From assembly GCF_964019385.1 (NCBI RefSeq), contig NC_088645.1, forward strand, positions 26,058,189-26,122,188: a stretch of DNA of 64,000 bases, read 5' to 3'. Below, one piece after another: positions 39,668 through 50,262 of the stretch (positions are counted from its first letter, which is position 1; each line of letters starts with the position of its first letter). The position numbers were made by a program, and so were the translations under genes. Source of the DNA: Sycon ciliatum. Lineage: Eukaryota > Porifera > Calcarea > Leucosolenida > Sycettidae. The notes below the pieces were generated by a model, which did not search any database, was not told the DNA's origin, and worked only from the letters and a program-made list of their open reading frames with translations.

Positions 39668-40670
39668 ATGGAGCGCGATACCTCAGCCCACGCTAAAGGC
39701 ACTCCCATGCCCAGCACACCTATCGGTAGCAGCAAATTGCTAGCTCGCACCGAGACCGCGCTGGCCGCCAAGAGCACAGGGACACCGAGCAGGTTGGCCG
39801 CCAAGCAGGCGCCTTCGTCCACAGAGACAGAACAAGGCACAGGTACTCTTGTCGCTGCCAACGCCGACCCGCCCGCACACCGTGCTGGCAGTCCCGATGT
39901 GTCAGCCATTACTGCGGTGAAGCTACCGCCTTACTACGCGAGCGACCCACAAGTCTGGTTCGGCGTGGTGGAAAGTTTGTTCCGGACTAGGAATATCAGC
40001 AGGCAGTCCACGAAATTCCACCATGTCATCAGCAGTTTGAGCGCTGACTTCGCCACCGAGGTACGCGACCTCATCCTCAACCCGCCAGAGGATGCACCGT
40101 TTGACCAGCTGAAAGCTCGCTTGATACAGCGTACGCAGCTGAGTGAGCAGCGCCGCACGCCTGCTCCTCTCCGAAGAAGAATTGGGTGACAGGAAGCCCA
40201 CACAGCTGTTGCGGCGGATGCAACAACTCCTGGACGACCACACAATGGACGACGGACTGTTCCGCGAGTTGTTCATCCAGCGGCTGCCAGAGAAAGCCCG
40301 CCTGATCCTCGCGTCAAGCTCAGAGGCACTGCCCCTGGAGGATCTGGCCACCATGGCCGACCGGATTTTGGCAGTTTCGCCCGAAGCGAACGCAATCATG
40401 GCTCTTCGTCCCGCGGCAGCAAGTATGCCGGACAGTACTGTGGCACGCCTGGAGCGGCAAATTGCTGAACTGACTGCAGCAGTGTCCGCCCTTGCTGAGC
40501 CTCGTTTCCGTGGTCGTTCTACAAGTAGGAGCAGCACACCTTCGCACTCCCGGTCCAGCACACCAACACGTGACGTGTGCTTTTATCACCACCGATTCGG
40601 CGATCGTGCTCGCCATTGCCGGAGCCCCTGCTCTTTCAAGCGGCAGGAAAACGCGCAGGCCAGCAAGTAG
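39668..40670 (+). other. gag region of gypsy element 3
   Basis: Encodes an Ala/Thr/Pro-rich N-terminus, the gag core (KLPPYYASDPQVWFGVVESL, then KFHHVISSLSADFATEVRDL, later RELFIQRLPEKARLILAS) and a terminal C-H-H-C box. Gag assembles the particle. It overlaps the start of pol; gypsy families commonly use translational frameshifting between gag and pol. Confidence 0.85.
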
Positions 40671-43600
40671 TGGCACCCTTGTCTGGCCTAGCTGGAAGTC
40701 GCCGCCTGCACGTCCGTGATCGGCTCTCCAAGATGCAGTTCTTGGTGGACACCGGAGCCGCTGTCAGTGTAGTGCCGCCGACCTCCCAGGAGCGTCACCG
40801 TTGCCGTGGCACTCCACCACTACGAGCAGCTAATGGCAGCACCATTGTCACCTATGGGATGCGATCCCTGACTATTGACATTGGTCTCCGTCGCCGTTTT
40901 CAGTGGGTGTTTGTCGTGGCCGACATTATGCAGCCCATTCTCGGTGCAGATTTCCTGGCTAATTTCCAGCTGCAGGTTGATCTGCACAGCCGCCGCTTGC
41001 TGGATGCCCGCACCTCACTGCATATCTCTGTGCCTGTTTCTGCCTCCGCTCAGCCGTCTGTACATGCGTTAATGCCTGACTCTTTGCCGCCGCCTATTCG
41101 CTCCATGCTGGCTCGCTATCAGTCTGTCACGCAACCTCCTGAGTTTGATCGGCCCGTTCTGCATAACGTGGCGCATCACATCGTCACCAGTGGACCTCCT
41201 GTTTTCGCCAAGCCACGCCGCCTCGCTCCTGAACGCTTGGCAGCGGCGAAGCAGGAATTTCAGCACATGCTTGACCTTGGCATCATCCGGCCATCCGAGT
41301 CACCCTGGGCCAGCCCACTCCACATGGTCCCCAAACCCAACGGAGATTCGCGACCTTGCGGCGACTACCGCGCCCTCAATCTGGCCACTCAACCAGATCG
41401 GTACCCAATTCCTCACATACAGGATTTTACGGTACGACTCGCCGGCTGCAAGGTTTTCACCAAGATCGACCTGGTCCGGGCGTACCACCAAATCCCTGTC
41501 GATCCCGCCGATATTGCAAAAACTGCTGTCACGACGCCATTTGGCCTCTTCGAGTTTGTGCGCATGCCGTTTGGCCTTTGCAACGCTGCACAATCCTTCC
41601 AGCGATTTATGGATCAGGTGCTCGCCGGCCTCGACTGCAGCTTCGACTATATTGATGACTTGCTCGTCGGCAGCCCAGACCTGTCCACCCACCTCAGCCA
41701 CGTGGAGCAGGTTCTGCAACGCCTCGATAAGCATGGGCTCGTCATTAATGTCACCAAGTCCGTATTTGCTGTGCCCACCGTAGAGTTCCTGAGCCACACT
41801 GTGTCTGCCGATGGAATCTGCCCTCCTGCCAGTCGGGTCGACGCCATCCAGCAGTTCTGTGCACCTACCTCGCTGACCCAGCTCCGTACGTTCTTGGGGA
41901 TGCTGAACTACTATCGACGCTTCATCCCACATTGTGCGGAGATTGTCCAGCCCCTAACGGATCTGCTATGCACCAAGGTCGGCAAACAGTCTGCTCGTCC
42001 GCCACGTAAGCCACCTGATTTTGTCTGGCCACCAGCTGCTGCTGATGCATTTCTCGCCGCTAAAGCTGCTCTGGCCTCCGCTACCCTGCTCTGTCATCCC
42101 TGTGTGCAAGCGCCGATTTGCATAATGGCTGACGCATCTGACCTGTGTGTGGGCGCTGTACTGCAACAATACGTGCACAGCTCCTGGCAACCGCTGGCCT
42201 TCTTCAGCAAGAAGTTGTCTGACACCGAGCGCCGATATAGCACCTTCGGCCGAGAGCTATTGTCGGTGTATCTGGCTGTCAAACACTTCCGCTACTACAT
42301 CGAAGGTCGTGTGTTCCGCGTCTTAACGGACCACAAGCCGTTGACGTTTGCTCTGAAGCAGACCACCACAGCATCACACTCGCCCCGTGTCCTCCGTCAG
42401 CTGTCATTCATCGCAGAATTTACCACGGACATTCGTTTCGTTAAGGGTGAGCACAATCCGGTTGCGGATGCTTTGTCTCGTATTGCTGTCTCTGCTGTCT
42501 CAGCTGTCTCGCCGCCTGCCGCTGTTGACTTTGCTAGTCTCGCTGCTGCGCAACAAGCTGATGCTGAAACTCAGTCTTATCTCAATCATCCTGACTCTGC
42601 CTTGCGTCTTCAGTCTCTTGCTCTGCCTGGCTCTGCTGCTCCTGTGCTGTGCGATGCTGCAACATTGCCCGCCCGTCCGTTTGTACCGCTGCAGTTCCGC
42701 CGTGCTGTCTTTGACTCGCTTCATGGCCTTAGTCACCCTGGGATCCGCGCCAGCAACCGCCTCATTGCCGCTCGTTTTGTTTGGCCGCACATGCACCGTG
42801 ATATCACCACCTGGACCCGCACGTGTGAGCAATGTCAGCGCGCCAAAGTGTTCCGTCATGTGAAAAGCCCGGTTGGCCAGTTTCTGCCACCCGACGACCG
42901 CTTTGCACAGGTACATGTTGACCTAGTTGGCCCTCTGCCTACCTGCCAGGGTTATACATACCTGCTAACCTGCATCGACCGCTTCACCCGCTGGCCAGAA
43001 GCTTTCCCTATTGCTGATTCAACTGCCGCTACAGTAGCCGCTGCCTTCGTCTATGGCTGGGTTTCCCGATTTGGCGTTCCGTCCTCCCTTGTGTCGGACC
43101 GTGGCGCTCAGTTCGAGTCCAATCTCTGGTCAGAACTGATGAAGTTACTTGGATGTCACCGCTCCCGCACCACCTCCTACCATCCCCAATCGAATGGTAT
43201 GGTGGAACGCTTTCACCGCCACTTGAAGTCGTCACTGAAAGCTCTCAATGGTCCAACCCACTGGCTGACATCACTACCGTTGATCCTCCTCAGTATCCGC
43301 TCCTCCACGAAGACTGACACTGATTGTTCCGCCGCTGAGCTTGTGTATGGGACTAGTCTCCGGCTCCCAGGTGAATTCTTCCCTGGCACGTCTGCTCCCA
43401 TCCGCTCTGGTGGAGCCGATTATGTCGCTCGTCTTGCTAACGCCCTGCACCGCTTGCAGCCACTGCCTGTTCACCAGGTGTCCGACTCTACTCCTATCCA
43501 TCTGCCCGCTGATCTGCAATCTGCTGCTAAAGTGTTTATCCGCTGCGATGCAGTTCGAAAGCCACTTCAGCCACCCTATGATGGTCCCTACCCTGTTGTT

Positions 43601-43693
43601 CGCCGCAGTGCTAAATATTTTAAAGTGCTGGTGAAAGGCAAGGAGCAGGTTGTCTCAGTAGACCGTCTTAAGCCTGCTCACTTGCTCTCCTGA
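40577..43693 (+). CDS. pol polyprotein of gypsy element 3
   Basis: An open frame of 1,038 codons. In order: aspartic protease ([13 protein letters not shown]), reverse transcriptase ([13 protein letters not shown] and the catalytic YIDDLLVG near 41,650), RNase H ([15 protein letters not shown] near 42,125), integrase zinc region ([19 protein letters not shown]) and catalytic core ([10 protein letters not shown] near 42,912; LVSDRGAQF near 43,090; [12 protein letters not shown] near 43,193), then a GPY-type end ([23 protein letters not shown]). There is no chromodomain, unlike elements 1 and 2. Confidence 0.92.
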   Translation: MLLSPPIRRSCSPLPEPLLFQAAGKRAGQQVVAPLSGLAGSRRLHVRDRLSKMQFLVDTGAAVSVVPPTSQERHRCRGTPPLRAANGSTIVTYGMRSLTIDIGLRRRFQWVFVVADIMQPILGADFLANFQLQVDLHSRRLLDARTSLHISVPVSASAQPSVHALMPDSLPPPIRSMLARYQSVTQPPEFDRPVLHNVAHHIVTSGPPVFAKPRRLAPERLAAAKQEFQHMLDLGIIRPSESPWASPLHMVPKPNGDSRPCGDYRALNLATQPDRYPIPHIQDFTVRLAGCKVFTKIDLVRAYHQIPVDPADIAKTAVTTPFGLFEFVRMPFGLCNAAQSFQRFMDQVLAGLDCSFDYIDDLLVGSPDLSTHLSHVEQVLQRLDKHGLVINVTKSVFAVPTVEFLSHTVSADGICPPASRVDAIQQFCAPTSLTQLRTFLGMLNYYRRFIPHCAEIVQPLTDLLCTKVGKQSARPPRKPPDFVWPPAAADAFLAAKAALASATLLCHPCVQAPICIMADASDLCVGAVLQQYVHSSWQPLAFFSKKLSDTERRYSTFGRELLSVYLAVKHFRYYIEGRVFRVLTDHKPLTFALKQTTTASHSPRVLRQLSFIAEFTTDIRFVKGEHNPVADALSRIAVSAVSAVSPPAAVDFASLAAAQQADAETQSYLNHPDSALRLQSLALPGSAAPVLCDAATLPARPFVPLQFRRAVFDSLHGLSHPGIRASNRLIAARFVWPHMHRDITTWTRTCEQCQRAKVFRHVKSPVGQFLPPDDRFAQVHVDLVGPLPTCQGYTYLLTCIDRFTRWPEAFPIADSTAATVAAAFVYGWVSRFGVPSSLVSDRGAQFESNLWSELMKLLGCHRSRTTSYHPQSNGMVERFHRHLKSSLKALNGPTHWLTSLPLILLSIRSSTKTDTDCSAAELVYGTSLRLPGEFFPGTSAPIRSGGADYVARLANALHRLQPLPVHQVSDSTPIHLPADLQSAAKVFIRCDAVRKPLQPPYDGPYPVVRRSAKYFKVLVKGKEQVVSVDRLKPAHLLS

Positions 43694-43820
43694 CTCTCTT
43701 TGTGTCATTGCTCACTACCCAGTCGTACTTAATAACTCTGGTTTTCTTCTTTCGTTTTCTCTCTATTCTCTGAGTTTATCGTGTTCGTATCGTGCCTCTC
43801 GTCCACTGGCGGGGGAGTGA

Positions 43821-44212
43821 TGTAGCAACCCGCTGCGCGCTTTATGGATTATTTGTGTTTCGTCTGGTTTACCATAGATTTTCAGTTTTTTCCCTTTTGC
43901 GTCACACTTGCTTTTGCGGAGGTGTACAGCACAGCGTACACCATGTTTGTAACTCACATTGTATTCCCGTATACGATTTTCTTGCACATGCCGCGCGTTC
44001 GTATGAACCTTGAACTCTGCGGTACAACCCAGTCCCGTACGGCATGCATTTGTACACACTGAGTTATCCGACTTGTTTATTTTTCTCCTCTGCCGTTGCC
44101 TTTCGGCTTCTTCCCCACTCGATTGACAACAACAAGTACTCTATTTTCTACTCTCACAGTCTTGGTGTTCGTGGGTGAATTAGTATAGTAATTGGAGCCG
44201 CTATCCTCCAAA
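43821..44212 (+). repeat. 3' LTR of gypsy element 3
   Basis: 392 bp, preceded by the purine tract GGCGGGGGAGTGA and followed by the GATC duplication. Confidence 0.95.
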
Positions 44213-44216
44213 GATC

Positions 44217-44862
44217 TACAGCAGATTGCTGGTGTGATGCACCACATGTACAACGAAGTCATTTTTGTGTAAGAGACAATGTCGGCTATTTTGAAACGGC
44301 AATGACAGCATTATCCATAAACGCGGAGCGTGGGGAATGTCTTTGGCGAATGAGAGCTGTTGCATTGGCTAGCTGTACATCCCAGCAAGCGGGAATGTGC
44401 TGGATATCGATACTAAACACCCGTTCATCGCGGTGGTGAGTCTTAACAGACCCCGAGGTACGACAGCTTCGTTTACTAAATGTGTACAGTGCGTATGGTG
44501 AAACAAGTCGATACTGGTTTCCAGCGAAATGTTGTTATCTATGTACAATATCCACCAATATCCTTTATCTAGGGCCCAAAGGCTATCCAGTTCACCAGGA
44601 TTTGTGGCCTTACTATTTTTCGTTTTCTCCGCGTTTTGGGTTGAAATCTGAACATAAAAAGTAGCACTGATGACGTCATTCAGCTCATAATTTAAATTTG
44701 ATATTGGAAATCGATGACAACTAACCCAATGTATCACCACAGAAAATTTGGTTGAAAAATATTAATGTATGCCAAAGTTATTACCAATACAAGTTTTGTA
44801 CACACATGATCACCTTATTATACCTAAGAGAAGATTTATAAATCTTATGTATAGATAGAACC
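44217..44862. other. Unassigned interval right of the gypsy element
   Basis: No gene recognised. AT-rich toward 44,862, where the Polinton minor capsid gene begins. The part up to roughly 44,770 is probably foreign to the Polinton; the last 90 bp may be its promoter region. Confidence 0.45.
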
Positions 44863-45579
44863 ATGGAAACCATCCTATTTTTTGACAGTCACAGTTCACA
44901 AATGACAGGGACAAGTCAAAACTTTCAAGCATCTTTCAACCCTCCATTACTACTTGATGAAAAGAAGACCTATGAAATTGCTCTGATCAATTCTACCATC
45001 TGGTATAGTTGGTTCAACATCAACACCACAAACAACCAAATTCGGATTTTTGATGGGAAAGCCTGGAAAACTCTTGTCATTCCAAGAGGTGCTTACAACT
45101 TGACTGACATCAATCGATATATCCAGAGTAAAATCGAAAATGAGGACGGAATAACGATTGAGGCAAACTTCAACACTCTACACAGTGAAATTTACCTCAA
45201 ACATGGTTACAAGGTTGACTTTGACACCCCATCATTACTTGCTCCTGTGCTCAGATTTTCCAAGAAACTGGTTGATACAACTTCTACATCTGACTTCATT
45301 GTGAATATCACTGACACTCACAACATCCTCATTCACTGTAGCTTGGTAAGTGAGGCATATCTCAATGGTAGAACTGGTGATGTCATTTACTCATTTTCAC
45401 CGGATAAACCTCCCGGATTCCAACTCAACATCCAACCGAATGAGAAGACGTTTTTACCATTAACGAAAACTGATAGAATATCGGATGTAATAATGAGGAT
45501 AACTGATCAAGATGGAAAGGAACTGAACCTCAACAATGAAAGAACCACGTTCAGTCTTCATCTCCGAGAAAGAAAATAA
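44863..45579 (+). CDS. Polinton C minor capsid (penton-like) protein
   Basis: 238 residues, open. The N-terminus (ILFFDSHSSQMTGTSQNFQA, then PPLLLDEKKTYEIALINSTI) and the block WFNINTTNNQIRIF, followed by IPRGAYNLTDINRYI, are the conserved pattern of the Polinton minor capsid protein, a single jelly-roll penton homolog. The rest is beta-rich. It would sit at capsid vertices. It is followed at 18 bp by the next gene on the same strand, suggesting a late structural gene cluster. Confidence 0.8.
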   Translation: METILFFDSHSSQMTGTSQNFQASFNPPLLLDEKKTYEIALINSTIWYSWFNINTTNNQIRIFDGKAWKTLVIPRGAYNLTDINRYIQSKIENEDGITIEANFNTLHSEIYLKHGYKVDFDTPSLLAPVLRFSKKLVDTTSTSDFIVNITDTHNILIHCSLVSEAYLNGRTGDVIYSFSPDKPPGFQLNIQPNEKTFLPLTKTDRISDVIMRITDQDGKELNLNNERTTFSLHLRERK

Positions 45580-45597
45580 GACTAGATAGATGACATC

Positions 45598-46050
45598 ATG
45601 TTCTTGAAACGAAATCAGCTTACCAGACAAAAGGTTATCGGCGGAAGTCTTCTTGGAAATCTGTACAACAAAGCCAAAAGTGTACTATACAACACCAGCA
45701 AAATCTTAGCACCAAAGGTCAAATCCATAGGAAAAATGACAGCTCAGAAAGCTTTGGAGGCAGCAAATGAGCAGATCACTCCAGAATTGGTCTTTGATTT
45801 AGCAAAAGATCTTGCTAAGGGTGATAGAAAATCAGTAAAAATGAAAGTAAAGAAAGAGGCAAAGCAGCTTGCTACTACTATTGGTAAAGACAAAGCTATC
45901 AATCCACATGTTAGAGATACCATCAATCAACTATCAAACAACAAGAACATCAAACGAGTTTTGTTGGATAAGAGTAAAGAGCTTCTCCAAGATAATCAGA
46001 GAGCTATCCTATCAAACATCATTGCTGGTTCAGGACTGAAGAGGTTGTAG
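45598..46050 (+). CDS. Polinton C basic core/pVI-like protein
   Basis: 150 residues, very Lys-rich, open. It has an N-terminal amphipathic stretch (GGSLLGNLYNKAKSVLYN), Lys-rich helices in the middle and a GSGLKRL end. The position between minor and major capsid genes, small size, basic charge and amphipathic start recall adenovirus protein VI or core proteins, which are processed by the viral protease. That role is inferred from context; no sequence identity can be claimed. Confidence 0.5.
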   Translation: MFLKRNQLTRQKVIGGSLLGNLYNKAKSVLYNTSKILAPKVKSIGKMTAQKALEAANEQITPELVFDLAKDLAKGDRKSVKMKVKKEAKQLATTIGKDKAINPHVRDTINQLSNNKNIKRVLLDKSKELLQDNQRAILSNIIAGSGLKRL

Positions 46051-46087
46051 AAAAAAAGAAAAAGAAAAAAATATATAGGTAGAAACC

Positions 46088-47500
46088 ATGGCCTCTTACA
46101 CAAGTCCACATTTCGATCTTTTTACAGACCCACCAAAGGATAACTCAACAACTGAGTATGAGTACATAGAATATCTTCCCAGGAACAGCAATGACATGAA
46201 TAAAGATCAGCATATCATAGAAACCAAGGATCTTGATGAGTACCTCCTTCCTCACAAAGCACTGCTTGAGGTTCGTGGACGTCTCGTCAAAGCAGCAGAT
46301 TGCTCCAATTATGCTCCTAATGATATCATTACTCTTTCCAACAACGGATGGTCACTCTTCAAGACTGTTGAGTATCAACTTGACAACAACATGGTAGAGA
46401 GAGTTGATAGTCATGTACCACAAGCTTCTACCATTCTCAATCTGGTCCAGTTTAGTGATGATTATGGGAGAAGTTCTGCCACCAACATGCTCTGGTACAA
46501 GGATACAGGAACTGGACAAGCATCTCCTGATGAGTTCAGGGATTCAGGTGCATTGTTGGCAGCAGGCGATGTCCCAAACGCAACAGCACTTACTGGAGCA
46601 AATTTCAGACAACATTTTCAGACAGATCTAAGGGACCCTACTTACAATACCGGATACAGTGCATCTCATCACAACTGGAAATAAGGATGCAACCATGTTG
46701 CTTCCTTTATCATCACTGTTGGGTTTTTGTAAAGATGTTGATACAGTATTCATGGGAGTCAAGCATACACTCAATCTTACTAGAGAATCAGCAGCCAACT
46801 ACATTCACAGAGTAAATGGTGTTGATCCAGGAAGGTTTGACATCAAATATATTTCTTTGTGGATACCAAAGGTGAGACCATAACTCCAACTAGCTAGTAA
46901 TATTGAAAGTAAGTGGGTTAAGTCCACCCTCCGAGATCTGTACTTCGAGCAAGTCCGGGTTTATAGAAATCAGTATGGATCAACGGAGACAAACCCATCT
47001 TGGAGAGTGAATACTCACAGCAATGAGGAACTCCCAACTCATATCTTCTTTGCCATCCAAGCAGCCAATCGAAGTGGGAATCAAAGACAAAACAACCAGG
47101 TTTTGATAATGCTGACCTCAGAAGCTTGTCTGTGTACATCAACAGCGATAGATTCCCAGAACGTGATTTGGAAATGAATTTCAGTCCAGCTTCACGGAAT
47201 TATACAAGAGCATACATGCTTTTCCAAGAAGCCATCCAAATATATGCTGATACAGACAGTGGAAGTCAGGTAAGTGTGGAGGATTTTGCGTCTTTGTACA
47301 CCATCATTCATGTAGATGTGAGTAAGCATAAGGAGAAGTTGAGGAACAGCTCTGCTGATATCGAACTTCGATGGAGACTCGGAAAACCGTTTGAGTTTCC
47401 CACTGGTACAGCTGCTTCTTACCACACCATCTGTTTGATTCTCTCCGAACGTCATCTCAAACTCAATGGTATGAATGGTAAAATGAGTGTTGTGGTGTAA
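46088..47500 (+). pseudogene. Polinton C major capsid protein (double jelly-roll), fossil
   Basis: Starts MASYTSPHFDLFTDPPKDNS. The block VEYQLDNNMVERVD, followed by QASTILNLVQFSDDYGRSS and MLWYKDTGTG, is the typical Polinton major capsid signature; later segments include VFMGVKHTLNLTRESAANYI and a C-terminal LILSERHLKLNGM region. The whole length of about 470 residues fits the family. Broken in a very few places. Confidence 0.8.
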
Positions 47501-47532
47501 GAAAAAAGATATACTATAATAGATAGGAACCA

Positions 47533-48128
47533 TGAATGAGTTGGAAAAGGATATTGAGATTTTATTAACAAAGGAACTAACACAGAAGAAAGGTGGTAGT
47601 ATCGGTTCTGTGATCTGAAGATTGGTTGGGAAACTATCTCCACTTGTGATCAGACATGCTCCCAACATCCTTGGTACATTAGGACTGGCTGGTATTTCTG
47701 GTGCTATTTCTGGAAGCACACAGAGAGCCACAGCTGGTCGTGGAATCGGTCAGTATGTAGAATATGGATTGATGCTAACTCCAAACCAAAAGAAGAAACT
47801 TGGTAGTGCTCAGGATGGAATCACACTCCGGTTGACAAAAAATCAGTTATCCGGAAATGATATACTTTTGCTCACAAACCGACAGGTTACCAAAATTAAA
47901 AAATCCAAGCAAAAAGGAGTAGGAATGGATCTCAAGTTATCCAGTGCTCAACTCAAGAAGCAAGGTGGGTTTCTCGGAGCATTAGCAGCTGGATTATTAG
48001 CACCACCTCTAGGAAAAATGATAGGTTTTGGAAACACTGGTGAAGGATTACAACTTCCTGGAACACGGAGGGGTGGAGGGGTAAAAAAAGACCAAAAAGG
48101 AAAGGGGTTACGTCTACCAGGAACGTGA
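47533..48128 (+). pseudogene. Polinton C glycine-rich core protein (fossil)
   Basis: Begins MNELEKDIEILLTKEL. It has a small-residue hydrophobic stretch (LGTLGLAGISGAISGS), then a block with ITLRLTKNQLSGNDILLLTN and KIKKSKQKGVGMDLKLS, and ends in Gly/Leu motifs (GLQLPGTRRGGG, KGKGLRLPGT). Similar proteins lie beside capsid genes in many animal Polintons. The Gly-x-Gly-Leu motifs could be maturation sites. A virion core protein is plausible. One or two breaks. Confidence 0.5.
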
Positions 48129-48535
48129 GACCACTGACCAACTTTGACATTGATGGAATTCTGAGATCTATTCCACATTTCAGAGGAACTTTCAGCAAAG
48201 ATCAGCTTCCACAACCTCTATCATCAAAGGATTGTTTGGTAATCAATCTCCAAGATTTCTTGGATGGTGGTGGTACTGACTGGGTTTGTGTGTTTGGTAA
48301 TGAATATTTTGACAGCTTTGGCTTATCACCGCCAGAGGAAGTAGTCGGGTGGATGAAGAAGCACCATAAAAAATGTTGGTATAACTCATCAAAGATACAG
48401 ATGAATGATAGTGTCCTGTGTGGATACTACTGTATACATTTCATAGAAGAAAGAAACAAAGGCAGAAGTGCTCTTGATGTCTTGTTGGATTTCACTCAGC
48501 ACCCCAGTCAAGAAAATGAGCAGTTGGTATTGTAA
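48125..48535 (+). CDS. Polinton C adenovirus-like cysteine protease
   Basis: About 136 residues. The sequence follows the C5/Ulp-like maturation protease pattern: a block WVCVFGNEYFDSFGLSPPEE (Asp region), then WYNSSKIQ and the nucleophile segment SVLCGYYCIHFIEER. It closely follows the core gene; the exact start is not resolved. The enzyme would cleave capsid and core precursors. Confidence 0.75.
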   Translation: MRPLTNFDIDGILRSIPHFRGTFSKDQLPQPLSSKDCLVINLQDFLDGGGTDWVCVFGNEYFDSFGLSPPEEVVGWMKKHHKKCWYNSSKIQMNDSVLCGYYCIHFIEERNKGRSALDVLLDFTQHPSQENEQLVL

Positions 48536-48596
48536 AAAAAGATAAAAAAGAGATCAAAAAGATAAAAAAAGGAAAACACAAAAACTTTTTTTGGTA

Positions 48597-49097
48597 ATGC
48601 AATGAATATAACTAAATGCGCACTCATATCACAACCATGGGGACGAATCATGTATTCAAGAACGTTTTCTTGTCACAATTATCAATGGAATTCGTGACTA
48701 AAGAGAATGATGAAACTACAATAGGATTTATACACTTGCAGTGGAACAGCGAGGATACAAGCATAGTAAGAAAAATAGCACAAACCTAGGAACAATTTGC
48801 ACAGGTAATAAACTATAGGTGAGGTGAGAAATGATAGGAAATTCAGCAAGTGCAGTGTGACAATGGACATGCATGTGTAAGTGTGTGTGAGTGCGAATTT
48901 ACTGGAATAGCGTAAGTGCGATGACATTTTCTTTTTGTTTACAAAGATTGTACAAAGAGTGTATAAATCCTATTGTAGTTTCATCATTCTCTTTAGTCAC
49001 GAATTCCATTGATAATTGTGACTAGAAAACGTTCTGGAATACATGATTCGTCCCCATGGTTGTGATATGAGTGCGCATTTAGTTATATTCATTGCAT
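48597..49097. mobile_element. 501-bp MITE with ~145-bp inverted repeats, in Polinton C
   Basis: Left arm 48,597-48,742 and right arm 48,953-49,097 are near-perfect inverse copies (ATGCAATGAATATAACTAAA... and ...TAGTTATATTCATTGCAT). TA flanks both ends (48,595-48,596 and 49,098-49,099), as expected for Tc1/mariner-type insertion. The 210-bp centre has no coding capacity. It lies between the protease and GIY-YIG genes. Confidence 0.85.
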
Positions 49098-49165
49098 TAT
49101 TAAGATTATTGTCTCCACGTCGCCTTTTTACTTTTTTTGGTATTCATTGTATAAGCATCATCAGT

Positions 49166-49612
49166 TTAGCATTCACTGAGTTTGTGGAATTTCGTTTTTT
49201 CATGATGGGATTTGTTGTTTCTTGGATAAGACTTCTGACATGTTTTACATTCAACTCTCTCATTGGCACGTTCCCGAATCATATCAGGATTATCTTGGTA
49301 ATACTCTGATGTGGATCTACCGGGTCTGTTTTTATTCACGGTATCCAATTTTTCAATCCAGTACCGTTCTCTCCTCTTAAGCTCATCTTTATCAAACATT
49401 GATAGAGAGTCAATCTCAACAATTTCTACATGTCCGAGATCAAGCAGAATGAATGATGTCACAAAATTATGATTACCTTTTTGATATGCTCTGAAAGTGG
49501 ATCTATGAAGATACATCCGAATTTTCAGTGGTAGACACGTGGAGCCAACGTATACCTGATCGGTATGTTTGCTCACTAGTTTGTAAATCTTACAAGGGGA
49601 ACTCATCTTCAC
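49166..49612 (-). CDS. Polinton C GIY-YIG endonuclease with zinc finger
   Basis: 148 residues, open. The N-terminal KIYKLVSKHTDQVYVGSTCL is a GIY-YIG nuclease signature (KIY...VYVGST), followed by a helix with KIRMYLHRS and a conserved Glu region (KRRERYWIEKL). The C-terminus has a C2H2-like finger (CKTCQKSYPRNNKSHHEKTK). The only minus-strand gene in the right half before the polymerase. Stand-alone GIY-YIG nucleases occur in several large DNA viruses and some Polintons; a role in replication, recombination or element homing is possible. Confidence 0.8.
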   Translation of the reverse strand: MKMSSPCKIYKLVSKHTDQVYVGSTCLPLKIRMYLHRSTFRAYQKGNHNFVTSFILLDLGHVEIVEIDSLSMFDKDELKRRERYWIEKLDTVNKNRPGRSTSEYYQDNPDMIRERANERVECKTCQKSYPRNNKSHHEKTKFHKLSEC

Positions 49613-49719
49613 TGATAGAAAATCTTTGGAATTCTCATCGGTATACCTCTACGTAACAGGGTTCATATAATCGTTTATGATGACAATTCGGTGAAGAAAA
49701 TAAAGATAGATAGACAAAC

Positions 49720-50030
49720 ATGAAAATGTATCATATAATCTCCCGTGGGACAGTTGGGTTTGGATACTCTCTCTCCAACATTCCACATTTCCGTGAAAAT
49801 ATTCTGGGGTGAGTTTGGAACTCACGAAAGATGATCAGGAGCATGACACGATCAACATCCACATATATACCAATAATCCACAGATTTTTATGTCATTGAC
49901 AAAAGCAGAGCTTGACAAGATGGATAATGGAAATTTCAGACTTGTTTATGCTGAAAAGATTGATGAGAGCATGGAAGATCACTGTGAAAATATGGGATTG
50001 TTGGCACATCTTTGTATCCATGAGAAATAA
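49720..50030 (+). CDS. Polinton C small hypothetical protein
   Basis: The open frame 49,809-50,030 (about 73 residues) begins in the middle of a likely longer gene whose first ATG could be near 49,720. It is acidic, with DTINIHIYTNNPQIFMSLT and MDNGNFRLVYAEKID. No family recognised. Short spacing to the zinc-ribbon gene suggests cotranscription. Confidence 0.35.
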
Positions 50031-50052
50031 AAAAGTAGATAGATAGATAAAG

Positions 50053-50262
50053 ATGAATGTTCATTGCCTATCGTGTAAGAAAAAGCAACAGATGAGGGGA
50101 ATACAAGGAGAAGTCACATCAACTGGTCAACCATATGTCAAGGGTAAATGCTCAGTATGTAGTCGATCATGTTCACAATTTATCAAGAAATCGGAAATCA
50201 GAGAAGGTGGATTCCTGTCCGGTTTGTTCAAGATGATAGGTTTAGGAGTAAAAAAAAGATAG
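50053..50262 (+). CDS. Polinton C zinc-ribbon protein
   Basis: 69 residues, open. Two Cys pairs (CLSCKKK near residue 5 and GKCSVCSRSC near 34-43) make a zinc ribbon of the DUF5679 style, followed by QFIKKSE and a Gly/Leu-rich end (GGFLSGLFKMIGLG). Small proteins of this type occur in Polintons and other large DNA viruses. Function unknown; nucleic-acid binding is plausible. It overlaps or abuts the integrase gene start. Confidence 0.6.
   Translation: MNVHCLSCKKKQQMRGIQGEVTSTGQPYVKGKCSVCSRSCSQFIKKSEIREGGFLSGLFKMIGLGVKKR

Larger units (their letters stand above)
39143..44212 (+). mobile_element. Ty3/gypsy element 3 (CsRn1-like), nested in Polinton C
   Basis: Two 392-bp LTRs (39,143-39,534 and 43,821-44,212) differ at one position, so this insertion is very recent. 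The target duplication is GATC (39,139-39,142 and 44,213-44,216). The primer-binding site after the left LTR, TGGTGACCCCG, matches the start of a tRNA-Trp-type site; the purine tract before the right LTR is GGCGGGGGAGTGA. Gag lies at about 39,668-40,670 with a C-H-H-C-type box ([18 protein letters not shown]), and pol is one open frame. tRNA-Trp priming and an unusual gag Cys/His box are reported features of the CsRn1 clade. It looks almost whole, with at most one or two breaks. Confidence 0.93.

Noticed and set aside
38165-44862. One DNA transposon split by the gypsy element, filling the gap in Polinton C
   Set aside because: No terminal inverted repeats or target duplication could be found near 38,165 and 44,770-44,862.
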